Source of the DNA: Pukyongia salina
GTDB lineage: Bacteria; Bacteroidota; Bacteroidia; Flavobacteriales; Flavobacteriaceae
DNA length: 64,000 bases
Direction: 5' to 3'
NCBI RefSeq assembly: GCF_002966125.1
Contig: NZ_CP027062.1
Coordinates: 186,001-250,000, forward strand
The position numbers and the translations under genes are program-made. Under the pieces are notes generated by a model. That model saw only the letters and a program-made list of their open reading frames with translations, ran no database searches and had not been told where the DNA came from. Shown here in pieces: positions 19,351 through 30,159 of this stretch (the stretch's first letter is position 1; every line of letters begins with the position of its first letter).

Positions 19351-19875
19351 ATGAAGAAATTGAGCATAATACTTATCATTTTTATTACTTCGTTAGCTAC
19401 AGCTCAGGAGAAAAAAATTCCGGAGTGGTTTCTGAACGATCTCGAAGAAAGTATTGGTACCTGGATTGCGGATAACAAGAATTATGTTTCAGAGAACGAG
19501 CCATTCACCCATTACGGGATCGAATGGTCCTGGGGCCTGGGAAAAACCACTATGAAAGGAAGGTTGTTTGGCTTAATAGATGGGGAGGAACAAGGTGATT
19601 TTTGGGAATTTCGTCAATACTGGGATAATGTGAATGAAGTTGCGGTTGTGGAGCAATTTGGCAATGGAGGAATGATAGGATTAGGATCTTTACATCCTAT
19701 CGATGAATACACGACAGAATCTGTTCAAACTTTTTCACTTCCTAACGGCAACAGCTGGAAAGACCGGCATATCAGTATTCGAAAAAAAACTGAACTCATC
19801 ACCACTTCCTATAAGATGGATTCCGAAGGGAAATGGGTTGAAAATCGCACCTACAGCTGGACAAAGAAAAATTAA
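19351..19875 (+). CDS. Small exported protein, function unknown
   Basis: Not recognised with confidence. The product has 174 residues with a signal peptide (MKKLSIILIIFITSLATAQ). The mature part is rich in aromatic beta strands (GTWIADNKNY, HYGIEWSWGLGKTTMKGRLFG, FWEFRQYWD), which suggests a lipocalin- or DUF1579-like beta barrel. It lies 11 bases after the glucosidase and is probably the last gene of that transcript. Its end overlaps the convergent nitronate-monooxygenase-like gene by 4 bases. Confidence 0.7.
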   Translation: MKKLSIILIIFITSLATAQEKKIPEWFLNDLEESIGTWIADNKNYVSENEPFTHYGIEWSWGLGKTTMKGRLFGLIDGEEQGDFWEFRQYWDNVNEVAVVEQFGNGGMIGLGSLHPIDEYTTESVQTFSLPNGNSWKDRHISIRKKTELITTSYKMDSEGKWVENRTYSWTKKN

Positions 19876-20816
19876 AACAGGTCTTTCACTGTAGATCTTG
19901 CTGCCTCGAATTCGGTTACCATTTCGTCCACAATTTGTGCCGCCGGTTTTATGTCGTGAATTAATCCTGCGATCTGTCCTATTTCCAGTTCGCCTTCTTC
20001 CAGATCCCCTTCAAACATACCGCGTTTCGCCCTGGCCCGGCCCAGTAATTCTTTCAGCTCTTCGGGAGAAGGGTTGGATTGATATAATTTCATCACATCC
20101 TCAAAGAACTTGTTTTTCAGCATTCGTACGGGAGCCAGTTCTTTTAAGGTAAGAAGAGTATCACCTTCTTTGGCGGCAACCACCATCTTTTTAAAGGCAA
20201 TATGTGAACTGGATTCTTCCGAAGCAACAAATCTACTACCTACCTGCACACCATCAGCTCCCAGTACCATGGCCGCCAACATTCCTCTGCCATTGGCGAT
20301 CCCTCCGGCTGCGATAAGTGGGACAGAAATTTGTTCCTTCACCATAGGGATAAGTGTGAAGGTTGTAGTTTCTTCCCTCCCATTATGACCGCCAGCCTCG
20401 AAGCCTTCAGCCACAACAGCATCCACTCCGGCTTCCTGAGCTTTTAAGGCAAATTTTACACTACTTACCACATGCACTACGGTGATTCCGGCTTCCTTGA
20501 GTTGAGAGGTATAAGTTTTCGGGTTGCCAGCGGAAGTAAACACGATTGAAACTCCTTCTTCGATTATAATCTCTATGATCTCTTCCAGATTGGGATATAA
20601 CATAGGAACATTTACTCCGAAGGGTTTATCGGTTGCCTTTTTACATTTTTGTATATGTTCCCTAAGGACCTCGGGATACATGGATCCGGCGCCAAGCAGG
20701 CCCAAGCCCCCGGCATTGCTAACTGCGCTTGCTAATCGCCAGCCACTGTTCCAGATCATTCCGGCCTGGATGATGGGATACTTGATATTAAATAATGTTG
20801 TAATCCTGTTTTGCAC
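19872..20816 (-). CDS. Nitronate monooxygenase / FabK-like flavoprotein
   Basis: FMN-dependent TIM-barrel enzyme of the NMO/2-nitropropane dioxygenase family, 314 residues. Motifs include the opening YPIIQAGMIWNSG, VNVPMLYP, VVAEGFEAGGHNG and IAAGGIANGRGMLAAMVLGADGVQVGSRF with FMN-phosphate contacts. Family members oxidise alkyl nitronates or, in the FabK branch, reduce enoyl-ACP; the GGHNG motif is shared by both, so the precise reaction is open. It starts at GTG 20816, sharing the G of the preceding gene's stop (TAGTG), which implies translational coupling to the subtilase gene. Confidence 0.85.
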   Translation of the reverse strand: MQNRITTLFNIKYPIIQAGMIWNSGWRLASAVSNAGGLGLLGAGSMYPEVLREHIQKCKKATDKPFGVNVPMLYPNLEEIIEIIIEEGVSIVFTSAGNPKTYTSQLKEAGITVVHVVSSVKFALKAQEAGVDAVVAEGFEAGGHNGREETTTFTLIPMVKEQISVPLIAAGGIANGRGMLAAMVLGADGVQVGSRFVASEESSSHIAFKKMVVAAKEGDTLLTLKELAPVRMLKNKFFEDVMKLYQSNPSPEELKELLGRARAKRGMFEGDLEEGELEIGQIAGLIHDIKPAAQIVDEMVTEFEAARSTVKDLF

Positions 20817-22435
20817 TATCGCTTTACAATTTTAAAGGTGTTGGAAGCTAATTCCCCCTTGATGGAAACCAAATACATGCCTGCGCGTAGCTGCGCAATA
20901 TTTATTCCCCCCGTTGTGCTGGTAACTTCGTGATCAAATACTTTTTCGCCTAATAGATTATATACTGTAACGGTGGCGCGCTCTTCAGCTGTAGGGAATG
21001 ATATATTTAATATTTCACTTACAGGGTTAGGATACAACGCAAAATTAATTTGTAATAAGAATTGATCATTTCCTAAGAGTTGCAGGGCATTATATGCATC
21101 TTCGAAGTTAGGGATGCCGTAGCCCATCTCGTCTGTAGGATTGTTGAACAAATGCGCAGATTCCCTAACGATCTGCATAACCTGAAAGTTACGTGCGTCC
21201 GGCCTGCTCTGCCACAAACAAGCCACCACGCCTGTCATAATAGGAGAGCTAAAGGAAGTTCCGCTATTGGTGGTTATCATTCCATTTTCGTTAACTACGG
21301 CAGCACTGGCACCTTGCGCCATAACATCGGGCTTTATTCTACCATCTACCGTAGGGCCAATAGAGCTGAACGAGGCGTAATTACCATTGCTGTCTACAGC
21401 ACCTACCGTTAAAATACCCAGAGCATCCGCGGGGGTTGCGACGTAAGTAAATCCTCCCCCGTCATTACCCGCCGAGGTTACCAGTAGCATTCCCTTGTCG
21501 AAAGCAAGATTAGCTGCTCTGGCGCCAAGGGTGGTCTCCCCATCCAGATCGGCATAGCTGTGATCGTAATTAGGATTATCAAAATCCTGGTACCCAAGGG
21601 AGGTGTTCACCACATCGACTCCAAGGCTATCGGCTCGTTCCAGGGCTTCCAACCAGTATGCCTCTTCTACCGGGCGTTCGGTGGAGGCATCTTCTGTCCT
21701 GAACAGATAATAGGACGCTTCCGGGGCTGTTCCCACGAACTGTCCGTCGATAAAGCCAGCCATATCGCTAAGCACTCTTGCGCCATGACTACTACTTCCG
21801 CCTATCGTGACTTGATCCAATACAAAATCGAAAGTCCCTAATAGTCTGTTTTCAGAAATCAATTCGGCAAAAGCAGGATTGGTGGTTACGTTTGGAAAGC
21901 CACTATCCAGAACGGCGATGATCATTCCATCTCCGGTAAAATCCTGTTCATGCAGGAAATCTCCGGCCAGCATTTGTATTTGATTGGCTGCTGCTCCATA
22001 ATTATAAACGATTCGGGAAGATTCGTTCTCAAGGGAAAATTTATCGGGTGTAGGAAAAGGAACCGGAAATAGGTTCAGATCAGGATCCATGAATTCTACT
22101 GCCGTAACAAAAGATAAATTGAGGAGGTCTTCGACTTCAGCCTGAGTACCGCTCACGTAAACCGCATTAAGCCATTTACTCTTAGAGTACACTGTGATCC
22201 CGGGCTGACTCTTAATCGTGCTTATATAGGTTTCATTCACGGGTACATCCCGCTCATCGATTGTTACGTTATGCGTTGTTTTTCTATCGATGGCCTCCTG
22301 GGTTAGGATACTAATAGGATTAGCGATCGAGGCCGCCACATTTTCCTTGTCGGCAAAAAACACCAAAGCCTCCTGTGATTGTGCGAGTATGCCCTGACAC
22401 ACTAACATAATCCCGGCCATAAATAATTTTTTCAT
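20816..22435 (-). CDS. S8 family subtilisin-like protease with a type A T9SS sorting domain
   Basis: Secreted serine endopeptidase of 539 residues. Residues 1-19 are a signal peptide (ending ILAQ). A propeptide-like region precedes the catalytic domain. The triad is visible: D177 in IAVLDSGF, H217 in SSHGARV and S394 in NSGTSFSSP, with oxyanion asparagine N324 in SAGND. The last 80 residues form a Por_secre_tail (type A) sorting domain, beginning FALYPNPVSEILNI and ending FKIVKR, which directs export across the outer membrane by T9SS and attachment to the surface. It lies 9 bases after mnmA and is coupled to the next gene, an odd position for an exoprotease. Confidence 0.92.
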   Translation of the reverse strand: MKKLFMAGIMLVCQGILAQSQEALVFFADKENVAASIANPISILTQEAIDRKTTHNVTIDERDVPVNETYISTIKSQPGITVYSKSKWLNAVYVSGTQAEVEDLLNLSFVTAVEFMDPDLNLFPVPFPTPDKFSLENESSRIVYNYGAAANQIQMLAGDFLHEQDFTGDGMIIAVLDSGFPNVTTNPAFAELISENRLLGTFDFVLDQVTIGGSSSHGARVLSDMAGFIDGQFVGTAPEASYYLFRTEDASTERPVEEAYWLEALERADSLGVDVVNTSLGYQDFDNPNYDHSYADLDGETTLGARAANLAFDKGMLLVTSAGNDGGGFTYVATPADALGILTVGAVDSNGNYASFSSIGPTVDGRIKPDVMAQGASAAVVNENGMITTNSGTSFSSPIMTGVVACLWQSRPDARNFQVMQIVRESAHLFNNPTDEMGYGIPNFEDAYNALQLLGNDQFLLQINFALYPNPVSEILNISFPTAEERATVTVYNLLGEKVFDHEVTSTTGGINIAQLRAGMYLVSIKGELASNTFKIVKR

Positions 22436-22444
22436 ATAAAATAA

Positions 22445-23635
22445 TTAAGATATTACACCACTGCCCAGCAATTCTTCCCCATCGTACCAGGCAACAAATT
22501 GCCCTTCGCTAATCGCCGACTGCGGCTGCTTAAAGATAACATAAAGTCCAGACTCTGTCCGGTGCAGCGTTGCCTCCTGCAAAGGTTGCCTGTAGCGGAT
22601 TCGAGCCTTAACCTTTAAAGATTGATCTACCTCTAATTCAAGATCTTCACGAACCCAATGTATCTCCTCGCCCCGCACAAAGAGTCCTTGTCTATACAAG
22701 CCGGGATGGTCTTTCCCCTGCCCTGTGTAGATCACATTTTCTTCTACATCGGTATCGATTACAAAAAGGGGTTCTTTCGTCCCGCCTACGGCCAGGCCTT
22801 TTCTTTGACCTTTGGTAAAAAAATGTGCTCCCTGGTGTTTCCCAACTACAGTACCATCACCGGTTCCGTACCTTTTCTTAGCCGCCAGGTATTTAAGTTT
22901 ATCTTCTTCGGAATTAAAATTAGGTGGGCCTACAGCATAGCCTTCGAAGTTTGAAGGGACCTCTACGATCACTCCTTCCTTCGGAGCTAACTGCTGCTGA
23001 AGGAAATCGGGCAGGCGGACTTTTCCAATAAAACAAAGCCCCTGAGAATCTCTTTTCTCGGCGGTGATAAGACCCTTACTCGCAGCGATCTCTCTTACCT
23101 GGGGTTTCATTAGTTCTCCAATTGGGAAGAGGGTCTTTGCCAGTTGCTCCTGGGATAACTGACAAAGAAAATAAGACTGGTCTTTGTTATTATCCTTGCC
23201 GGAAAGTAACCTGTGGATGGTTTTGCCATCTTTCTCTATAGAATCCTTTCGGCAGTAATGGCCTGTAGCCACAAAATCGGCCCCAAGGTCCAGAGCGATC
23301 TTCATAAACACATCGAACTTGATCTCCCGGTTACACAATACATCAGGATTGGGAGTTCTTCCCATTTCGTATTCCCTGAACATATAATCTACGATCCGTT
23401 CTTTATATTGCTCACTCAAGTCGACTGTTTGAAACGGAATCCCAAGTTTTTGAGCAACAAGCATTGCATCATTACTATCTTCTAACCACGGACATTCATT
23501 AGATATGGTCACAGTGTCGTCATGCCAGTTCTTCATAAAGAGGCCTATAACATCATAACCTTGTTCTTTAAGAAGATAGGCAGCCACACTGGAGTCTACT
23601 CCTCCACTTAATCCTACAACAACCCGCTGCTTCAT
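22445..23635 (-). CDS. mnmA: tRNA-specific 2-thiouridylase MnmA
   Basis: Installs the 2-thio group on U34 of Lys, Glu and Gln tRNAs, with ATP and a persulfide relay. The 396-residue product starts with the PP-loop [16 protein letters not shown]. The catalytic cysteines lie in [11 protein letters not shown] and GLCFIGK. The central [12 protein letters not shown] and C-terminal beta barrel are normal. I choose ATG 23635: the in-frame TTG at 23656 lies inside the -7 promoter element and cannot be translated from that promoter. It leads a mnmA-subtilase-NMO run. Confidence 0.96.
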   Translation of the reverse strand: MKQRVVVGLSGGVDSSVAAYLLKEQGYDVIGLFMKNWHDDTVTISNECPWLEDSNDAMLVAQKLGIPFQTVDLSEQYKERIVDYMFREYEMGRTPNPDVLCNREIKFDVFMKIALDLGADFVATGHYCRKDSIEKDGKTIHRLLSGKDNNKDQSYFLCQLSQEQLAKTLFPIGELMKPQVREIAASKGLITAEKRDSQGLCFIGKVRLPDFLQQQLAPKEGVIVEVPSNFEGYAVGPPNFNSEEDKLKYLAAKKRYGTGDGTVVGKHQGAHFFTKGQRKGLAVGGTKEPLFVIDTDVEENVIYTGQGKDHPGLYRQGLFVRGEEIHWVREDLELEVDQSLKVKARIRYRQPLQEATLHRTESGLYVIFKQPQSAISEGQFVAWYDGEELLGSGVIS

Positions 23636-23653
23636 ACGATAATTAATTCGCTG

Positions 23654-23661
23654 CAAAAATA
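23654..23661 (-). promoter_or_regulatory. -7 promoter element of mnmA
   Basis: TATTTTTG on the minus strand, a full TAnnTTTG match 18 bases before ATG 23635. It decides against the longer start. Confidence 0.65.
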
Positions 23662-23719
23662 CGATAAAACTGTTTAAGATAGTGTGACGTTAGCGCTGGT
23701 CAAAAATTACAATATGTAA

Positions 23720-24406
23720 CTAATTTCTGGGCCTGGGGTGGGTTTCCTCAACTTCCACCTTTCCATCCTTGAAGTATTGCCAGAGACCGTGTTTGGCGCC
23801 GTCCTTATAGAACCCTTTTATAGTTACATTCCCATAGGCATCATAGTATATAGCCTCCCCATGAAGTTGGTCGTTGCTATATCGAAGTTTTTTTAATAAA
23901 GTCCCATCAGGGCCATAATACAGGTTTTCACCCTGCATAAGGCCATCAACATAGCTTATTTCCTCGGTGACCTGACCGTTGGGATAGTAGGTATACTTTT
24001 TACCGTCCAGTTTTCCGTTCTTATAGTTCTCCCTGGACATTACAGCGCTGGACTTCTTATGGTAGAATAACCACTCTCCTATTCGGTCTTTTCCCTGCAT
24101 TTTGCCTTCGCTAACCAGTTTACCTTTTACAGTAAAGTACTGAACTTCGGCAATATCACTATTTGGTCTGAATTTTTTGATCACCATGGGCTGACTCCCA
24201 CAATCCTCGCAATAGAATTTAAAGGTACCTGTTTCCCTGCCGTGATCAAACTCACCTTCATAGCGTAATTGATCGGTACCCGGAAAGTATTTCTTCCAGC
24301 TACCATGCCGCTTTTTATTCTCATCAAATTGATTGATTCCCTCCTGTGATAAAAGTGGGGAGAATGTGAAAACAATTCCGAAGAAAAAAAACAAAACAGA
24401 TCTCAT
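23720..24406 (-). CDS. Exported MORN/YwqK-like repeat protein
   Basis: A 228-residue protein with a signal peptide (MRSVLFFFFGIVFTFSPLLSQ) and about six repeats of the YwqK/MORN-variant pattern: G-WxxY or GxxxYYxxxGxxxxxxxY-xGxxxG. Examples are GKKYTYYPNGQVTEEISY and GENLYYGPDGTLLKKL. Databases often label such proteins 'toxin-antitoxin YwqK family antitoxin', but there is no toxin partner here and the protein is exported, so that name should not be read as function. A cysteine pair (CEDCG) near residue 67 could form a disulfide. It follows yidC by 83 bases. Confidence 0.8.
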   Translation of the reverse strand: MRSVLFFFFGIVFTFSPLLSQEGINQFDENKKRHGSWKKYFPGTDQLRYEGEFDHGRETGTFKFYCEDCGSQPMVIKKFRPNSDIAEVQYFTVKGKLVSEGKMQGKDRIGEWLFYHKKSSAVMSRENYKNGKLDGKKYTYYPNGQVTEEISYVDGLMQGENLYYGPDGTLLKKLRYSNDQLHGEAIYYDAYGNVTIKGFYKDGAKHGLWQYFKDGKVEVEETHPRPRN

Positions 24407-24489
24407 ACCATTGCACTTTTATAGTAAACGAATTTTTTAAAAATGTATTGAATCCTGATCCTACTTTTTCAAAAAAATACTATTTATGA

Positions 24490-26382
24490 TCACTTCCGTT
24501 TTCCAGCCTTTTTTTGTTGTTCGGCCTGCTCCATCATTTCTGCCATCTTCCGTTGAAAACGATTCTGTTTTTTAGGCTTTTTCTTATTCTCCTGAATCTT
24601 CGCATGGATCTTGTCCTCGTCCAGAATAAAGTTCTTGATCACCAGCATGATACCAATGGTGATCAGGTTAGAGGTTAGATAATAAAGCGATAGCCCACTG
24701 GCGTAGTTATTAAAGAATACGAGCATGAACAACGGAGACAGATACATAAGAAACTTCATATTTGGCATTCCAGGTTGCTGTTGTGCCTGCATGCTCTGCC
24801 CCATTGTCATCATCATATAGACAAAAATGGCGATGGACGCGAGAATTGGGAATAAACTAATATGGTCTCCATAAAAAGGTATGTACGGAATCTCCGCGAT
24901 GGTGTCGAAACTCGACAGATCTTCCGCCCACAGGAAACTCTTTTGTCTCAGGTCGAAGGCAGTTGGGAAGAAAGTAAACAAAGCATAGAACACCGGAATT
25001 TGCAGTAATGCCGGTAAACATCCCGTTTTCAACGGATTGGCCCCTGCAATGTTCTGCAATTTCATGGTCTCCTGCTGGATCTTCATTTTGTTGTCCTTGT
25101 ATTTCTCGCGGATCTCATCCAATTCGGGTTTCAGGATCTTCATCTTCATTTGAGAGAGATACTGCTTATACTGAACCGGAGATAATACTAACTTGATAAG
25201 GATGGTCAATACAATGATGGCGATACCGGCAGGAAGGAACCCACTTAGAAAACCGAACAATGGGATGATGATGTATTTGTTGATCATACCAAAGATTCCC
25301 CATCCCAGTGGCATAGCTTCATCGAGGTTTCGATCGTATTTTTTAAAGATCTTGTAATCGGTAGGACCGTAATACATATTCATATTATAATCCACAGAAC
25401 CTCCTTTGGCGGTAAGTAGCATTTTGGCGCCGTATTGTTTTGTAAATACCGTGTCTACTTCTTCGTCTTCCACCAGGTCAACCGAAGTTAAGGCGACCTC
25501 ATCGAAAGGTGTGTCGGTAAGGAGCATAGAAGAAAAGAAATGCTGACGGAAATTCATCCAGCTAACATCTTTTTCTAACTCCTCATCTTCTCCTGAAGGT
25601 GATAGTTTGGAGTGCTTGTCACCTTCGTATTCGTAGGTAAGCCTGGTATATCTGTTTTCGTAAGAAATACTTTTTGCGTGACGATACCCTTTTAGGTTCC
25701 AGTCAAGGTATATGGGTTGGGAGGTGTTCATAACGCCATCCAGTCCCTGGGTCTTTAAACTGAATCCCATCATGTATTCTCCTGGCGTTAATTCGTAACG
25801 ATATTCAATATATGCGCTTTCCGAAGCTTTCAAACGCATGCTGAGTACCTTGTTCTCTCCATCGGTTGATACCTTGGGCTCGAAGAACAGGTCCTTTGTA
25901 TTTAGCAGTCTGTTTTCGGAAGTAAATTGCAGATTAAAAGAATTGTTTCCGTCTTTAATAAGGTAGATAGGATCTCCGTTGATAGTGGTGTGATCCTTCA
26001 GGCGAGCCAGGGTTATTTGACCACCTTTATTACTTACGTGAAGTTCGAGGACATCGTTCTCGATCACGGTGGTAGATTCGATCGCTGAAGGCAAGGTAGC
26101 CGAGTATGCAAAAGAGCCCAGCCTGTTTTTAAGATTTTCCATGGCAAGGGAGTCCCCTGTCTGTACCGCAACGATTTCCTGAATACCTTCTTCAAGCCCT
26201 ATCGTATCTTTTACTACCTCCTCTTCTGTCTTTTCAGCCTCCTTGCTGAGCTGTTCGGTCTTTTGTTTTTCTGCCTCAATTTCCTCCGGAGTAGGTTGTT
26301 GCAGATAAAGCATGTAAACCAGGATCCCTCCTATAAGTATAAAACCAATTAGTGAATTGAGGTCAAACTTCTTTTCTTCCAT
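24490..26382 (-). CDS. yidC: Membrane protein insertase YidC
   Basis: Inserts and folds inner-membrane proteins, alone or with SecYEG. The 630-residue product has the Bacteroidota layout: an N-terminal helix (SLIGFILIGGILVYMLYL), a large periplasmic beta-supersandwich domain (about 100-350) and the conserved five-helix YidC/Oxa1 core with YKQYLSQMKMKILKPELDEI. It ends in a long lysine-rich tail (KKPKKQNRFQRK), which helps bind ribosomes. I start at ATG 26382 (MEEKKFDLNSLIGF), the family's usual N-terminus, rather than the TTG 21 bases upstream. It is downstream of pyrG, a frequent flavobacterial arrangement. Confidence 0.96.
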   Translation of the reverse strand: MEEKKFDLNSLIGFILIGGILVYMLYLQQPTPEEIEAEKQKTEQLSKEAEKTEEEVVKDTIGLEEGIQEIVAVQTGDSLAMENLKNRLGSFAYSATLPSAIESTTVIENDVLELHVSNKGGQITLARLKDHTTINGDPIYLIKDGNNSFNLQFTSENRLLNTKDLFFEPKVSTDGENKVLSMRLKASESAYIEYRYELTPGEYMMGFSLKTQGLDGVMNTSQPIYLDWNLKGYRHAKSISYENRYTRLTYEYEGDKHSKLSPSGEDEELEKDVSWMNFRQHFFSSMLLTDTPFDEVALTSVDLVEDEEVDTVFTKQYGAKMLLTAKGGSVDYNMNMYYGPTDYKIFKKYDRNLDEAMPLGWGIFGMINKYIIIPLFGFLSGFLPAGIAIIVLTILIKLVLSPVQYKQYLSQMKMKILKPELDEIREKYKDNKMKIQQETMKLQNIAGANPLKTGCLPALLQIPVFYALFTFFPTAFDLRQKSFLWAEDLSSFDTIAEIPYIPFYGDHISLFPILASIAIFVYMMMTMGQSMQAQQQPGMPNMKFLMYLSPLFMLVFFNNYASGLSLYYLTSNLITIGIMLVIKNFILDEDKIHAKIQENKKKPKKQNRFQRKMAEMMEQAEQQKKAGKRK

Positions 26383-26446
26383 ATGTTCAAATTCCGAAGC
26401 CAAAAGTGTTTTTGCTTCGAACTTAATTAAGTTGTCAATTTATGTT

Positions 26447-26464
26447 TTCAGAATTAATTCTGAA
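26447..26464. repeat. Perfect 18-bp palindrome between pyrG and yidC
   Basis: TTCAGAATTAATTCTGAA is identical to its reverse complement. It sits 65 bases before the yidC ATG and has no T tail, so it looks more like an operator or mRNA cruciform than a terminator. Function is unknown. Confidence 0.5.
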
Positions 26465-26528
26465 GGCGATACTGCCGACTTCTCATTACCAATAATCCCG
26501 CCGCGGCTGCAAATTACGCCAAATTGTC

Positions 26529-28163
<1,635 letters not shown>

Positions 28164-28175
28164 CTATACGGGGTG

Positions 28176-28183
28176 TAAAGATA
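28176..28183 (-). promoter_or_regulatory. Probable -7 element of pyrG
   Basis: TATCTTTA on the minus strand, one mismatch (last base) to TAnnTTTG, 33 bases before the pyrG ATG. Confidence 0.45.
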
Positions 28184-28251
28184 CATTATTCTTAGAAGTT
28201 TCAGACTTATAAAAGAATAAATCAATTTAAAGTTTATTAGATATTACGGGT

Positions 28252-28259
28252 TATATTTG
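28252..28259 (+). promoter_or_regulatory. -7 promoter element of the unknown exported protein gene at 28301
   Basis: TATATTTG is a full TAnnTTTG match, 41 bases before the ATG. It is divergent from the pyrG promoter in the same 158-base gap. Confidence 0.55.
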
Positions 28260-28300
28260 GCGTTTTCCAGAACTTACTAGAAATACTAAACCAAAACATA

Positions 28301-29332
28301 ATGTATAATACCATCAGATCAACATTTACAATCCTATTCATTTTCATTTGTGTAACCTCTTTTAGCCAGATATCTGTAAGCCCAAGACATATTGGGGGTT
28401 CAAAAAATTTTAAGAAAGGAACCCTTGAGTCATTTAAAAAAACAACCACAGTTTTTGTACTTTCCAATATATACAGCACTTCAGAATATGAAACCATATT
28501 GAATATGTCATGGAAGGCCACGCCCTTTAAGGTAGTATCACTTTCAGAATTCAATATAGCCGAATATCTGGATGGAAACTATTCTATAGCGACATTAGAG
28601 GGGTATAAAAAGACGATGCAAACCACCACGGGAGTCGACAAATACTCTTATTTGCATGCCTATATCGATATTTACATGTTCGATATCGAGCGATTAAATA
28701 AGAAGCTAGAAAGTTTGAAGAAACGTGATGCCGAAAGAGTAAACGATATACTTGAAGACAGCAGGGTTAACATCGCAAGGGTTGAATTGTTTCCCAAAGA
28801 CGAGTTCATTGCCACAACAATGACTCAAAAGTCAAAAGAAGCAGTGAAATCTATGTTCAACAAAGATGTTTTCAACAATTATGGTAAAGGGTTTCTTGTA
28901 AATTATTTTCAGCAAATAAGTTCGGCCATAGAACGCGAAGAGACCTTATGGATGTACGAAAGTGATACACAGAAGGGGTTGAAACAATTAACAACAAAAA
29001 CCTTATATATCCCCGATTATGTTAAGATAAGATACAATCCGTGGAAAGGTCTTGATGAAGATAAGGACGATACTGAATCACTATTCTCAAAATATGATTA
29101 TAATTATGAGTTTATTTCAGATGCCGACCTTAACCAGAAGATCATGGACGCCGAGGATATTTATTATTTACGATATGTACGCGTTAACACACAGAAATTT
29201 ATCCATGTAGTGTCAGCCAGGACAGGAGAAATGGTCTATCAGGAATATGTTGGCGGGTCATTTAGTTATAATCTAAAGTCCAAACATATTTCAAACATCA
29301 GCAAGGAAGTGAAGAAATCGGCAAAGAAATAA
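28301..29332 (+). CDS. Exported protein of unknown function
   Basis: I do not recognise this 343-residue protein. It has a signal peptide (about residues 1-23, ending TSFSQ) and no sorting domain or membrane helix after it, so it should be periplasmic or lipid-free outer-envelope. The mature part is mixed alpha/beta with a long charged helix (DIERLNKKLESLKKRDAERVNDILEDSR), many Tyr and Lys residues and a basic end (KEVKKSAKK). The GEMVYQEYVGG segment near residue 310 resembles the closing strands of envelope stress proteins, but no motif is diagnostic. Single gene between pyrG (divergent) and the DUF3820 gene (convergent). Confidence 0.7.
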   Translation: MYNTIRSTFTILFIFICVTSFSQISVSPRHIGGSKNFKKGTLESFKKTTTVFVLSNIYSTSEYETILNMSWKATPFKVVSLSEFNIAEYLDGNYSIATLEGYKKTMQTTTGVDKYSYLHAYIDIYMFDIERLNKKLESLKKRDAERVNDILEDSRVNIARVELFPKDEFIATTMTQKSKEAVKSMFNKDVFNNYGKGFLVNYFQQISSAIEREETLWMYESDTQKGLKQLTTKTLYIPDYVKIRYNPWKGLDEDKDDTESLFSKYDYNYEFISDADLNQKIMDAEDIYYLRYVRVNTQKFIHVVSARTGEMVYQEYVGGSFSYNLKSKHISNISKEVKKSAKK

Positions 29333-29339
29333 TGATCGG

Positions 29340-29588
29340 TCATTCGATCAATTTACGAAGCATACCCTCCAGGCCATTAATTTTCAGCTCGTGCATTTCC
29401 TGCATTAGCCGGCCTAATTTTCCCGGAGGAAAGCCTTTTTGTTTGAACCACACATAATAAGCCTCAGGTAGATCGACCAGATATTGCTCTTTGTACTTCC
29501 CAAAAGGCATTTTGTAGTTAGCGAGTTCTATAAGATGTGCAGCGTTAGGTACAGGGTTGGTACCTTCCTGTTTATTTCCAGGAGTCAT
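29340..29588 (-). CDS. DUF3820 family protein
   Basis: An 82-residue protein nearly all DUF3820: YKMPFGKYKEQYLVDLPEAYYVWFKQKGFPPGKLGRLM. The family is named from a putative quorum-regulated virulence factor, but its biochemistry is unsettled. The same FGK(Y/H)xxxxxxD(L/V)xxxxxxYxxW pattern closes the exonuclease at 54519-55292, which hints at a nucleic-acid-linked role (inference). Its start overlaps the end of the DUF922 gene by 17 bases, so the two are translated from one message. Confidence 0.85.
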   Translation of the reverse strand: MTPGNKQEGTNPVPNAAHLIELANYKMPFGKYKEQYLVDLPEAYYVWFKQKGFPPGKLGRLMQEMHELKINGLEGMLRKLIE

Positions 29589-30108
29589 ATTTCTCTAATT
29601 CGGAAGCAATGAAGTCCCTCCATTCGAGTTCCAGTTCACGAAGTTTGGAATGATCACTATCACTATCAAACCGATGTTGCATATCTCGTCTCTCCTGTTC
29701 GATCTCACTATACAATTTATCGGCATCTGCCTTTACGTTTTCGGTAACATCGAGTTCCATAAGTTTTTTCCTCAGCTTTCGGGCGTGTAGTTCGGAAATA
29801 TCGAAGTGTGTCTGTTCATGTTTCAGAATATATTCTGAAGCCGCCTCGGGACGATACCAGGATTGTTTAGGGTAAAAATTGCTTTGAACAGTAAAATTGA
29901 ATTTATACTCGCCGTTGCGATAGCCAATCGAGTATGATAAGGATATCCCGCTATTCGTGCTAGCCACGTAATCATCGGAACCATTAGGGACCCCTTTGAA
30001 ATCGGACCAGGTTAGCGGACGTGATTCATCCCACTGCATTTTTTCCTTGTCATTTTCAACCGGGAATAACAGTAAGACCGGGATTGCCAGGATTAAAAGG
30101 ATTTTCAT
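29572..30108 (-). CDS. DUF922-like exported putative metalloprotease
   Basis: A 178-residue protein with an N-terminal hydrophobic signal (MKILLILAIPVLLLFPV). The mature part has PLTWSDFKGVP, an opening common to DUF922 proteins, and the zinc-peptidase-like motif HEQTHFD (H97, E98, H101) followed by an acidic-helical region. Such proteins are annotated as possible zinc-dependent proteases; activity is not proven. The C-terminal 70 residues form a charged helix. It is in the guaA-led minus-strand cluster, 51 bases after the OsmC gene. Confidence 0.78.
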   Translation of the reverse strand: MKILLILAIPVLLLFPVENDKEKMQWDESRPLTWSDFKGVPNGSDDYVASTNSGISLSYSIGYRNGEYKFNFTVQSNFYPKQSWYRPEAASEYILKHEQTHFDISELHARKLRKKLMELDVTENVKADADKLYSEIEQERRDMQHRFDSDSDHSKLRELELEWRDFIASELEKYDSWK

Positions 30109-30159
30109 AAAATTGCTAACGAAAAAAATCGGAATTTATTGAAGAAAATTTCAGAAGCC

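Noticed and set aside
23720-24406. Toxin-antitoxin antitoxin (YwqK)
   Set aside because: The repeats match YwqK/MORN-like proteins, but the protein is exported and no toxin gene is nearby, so the database name is not a function here.
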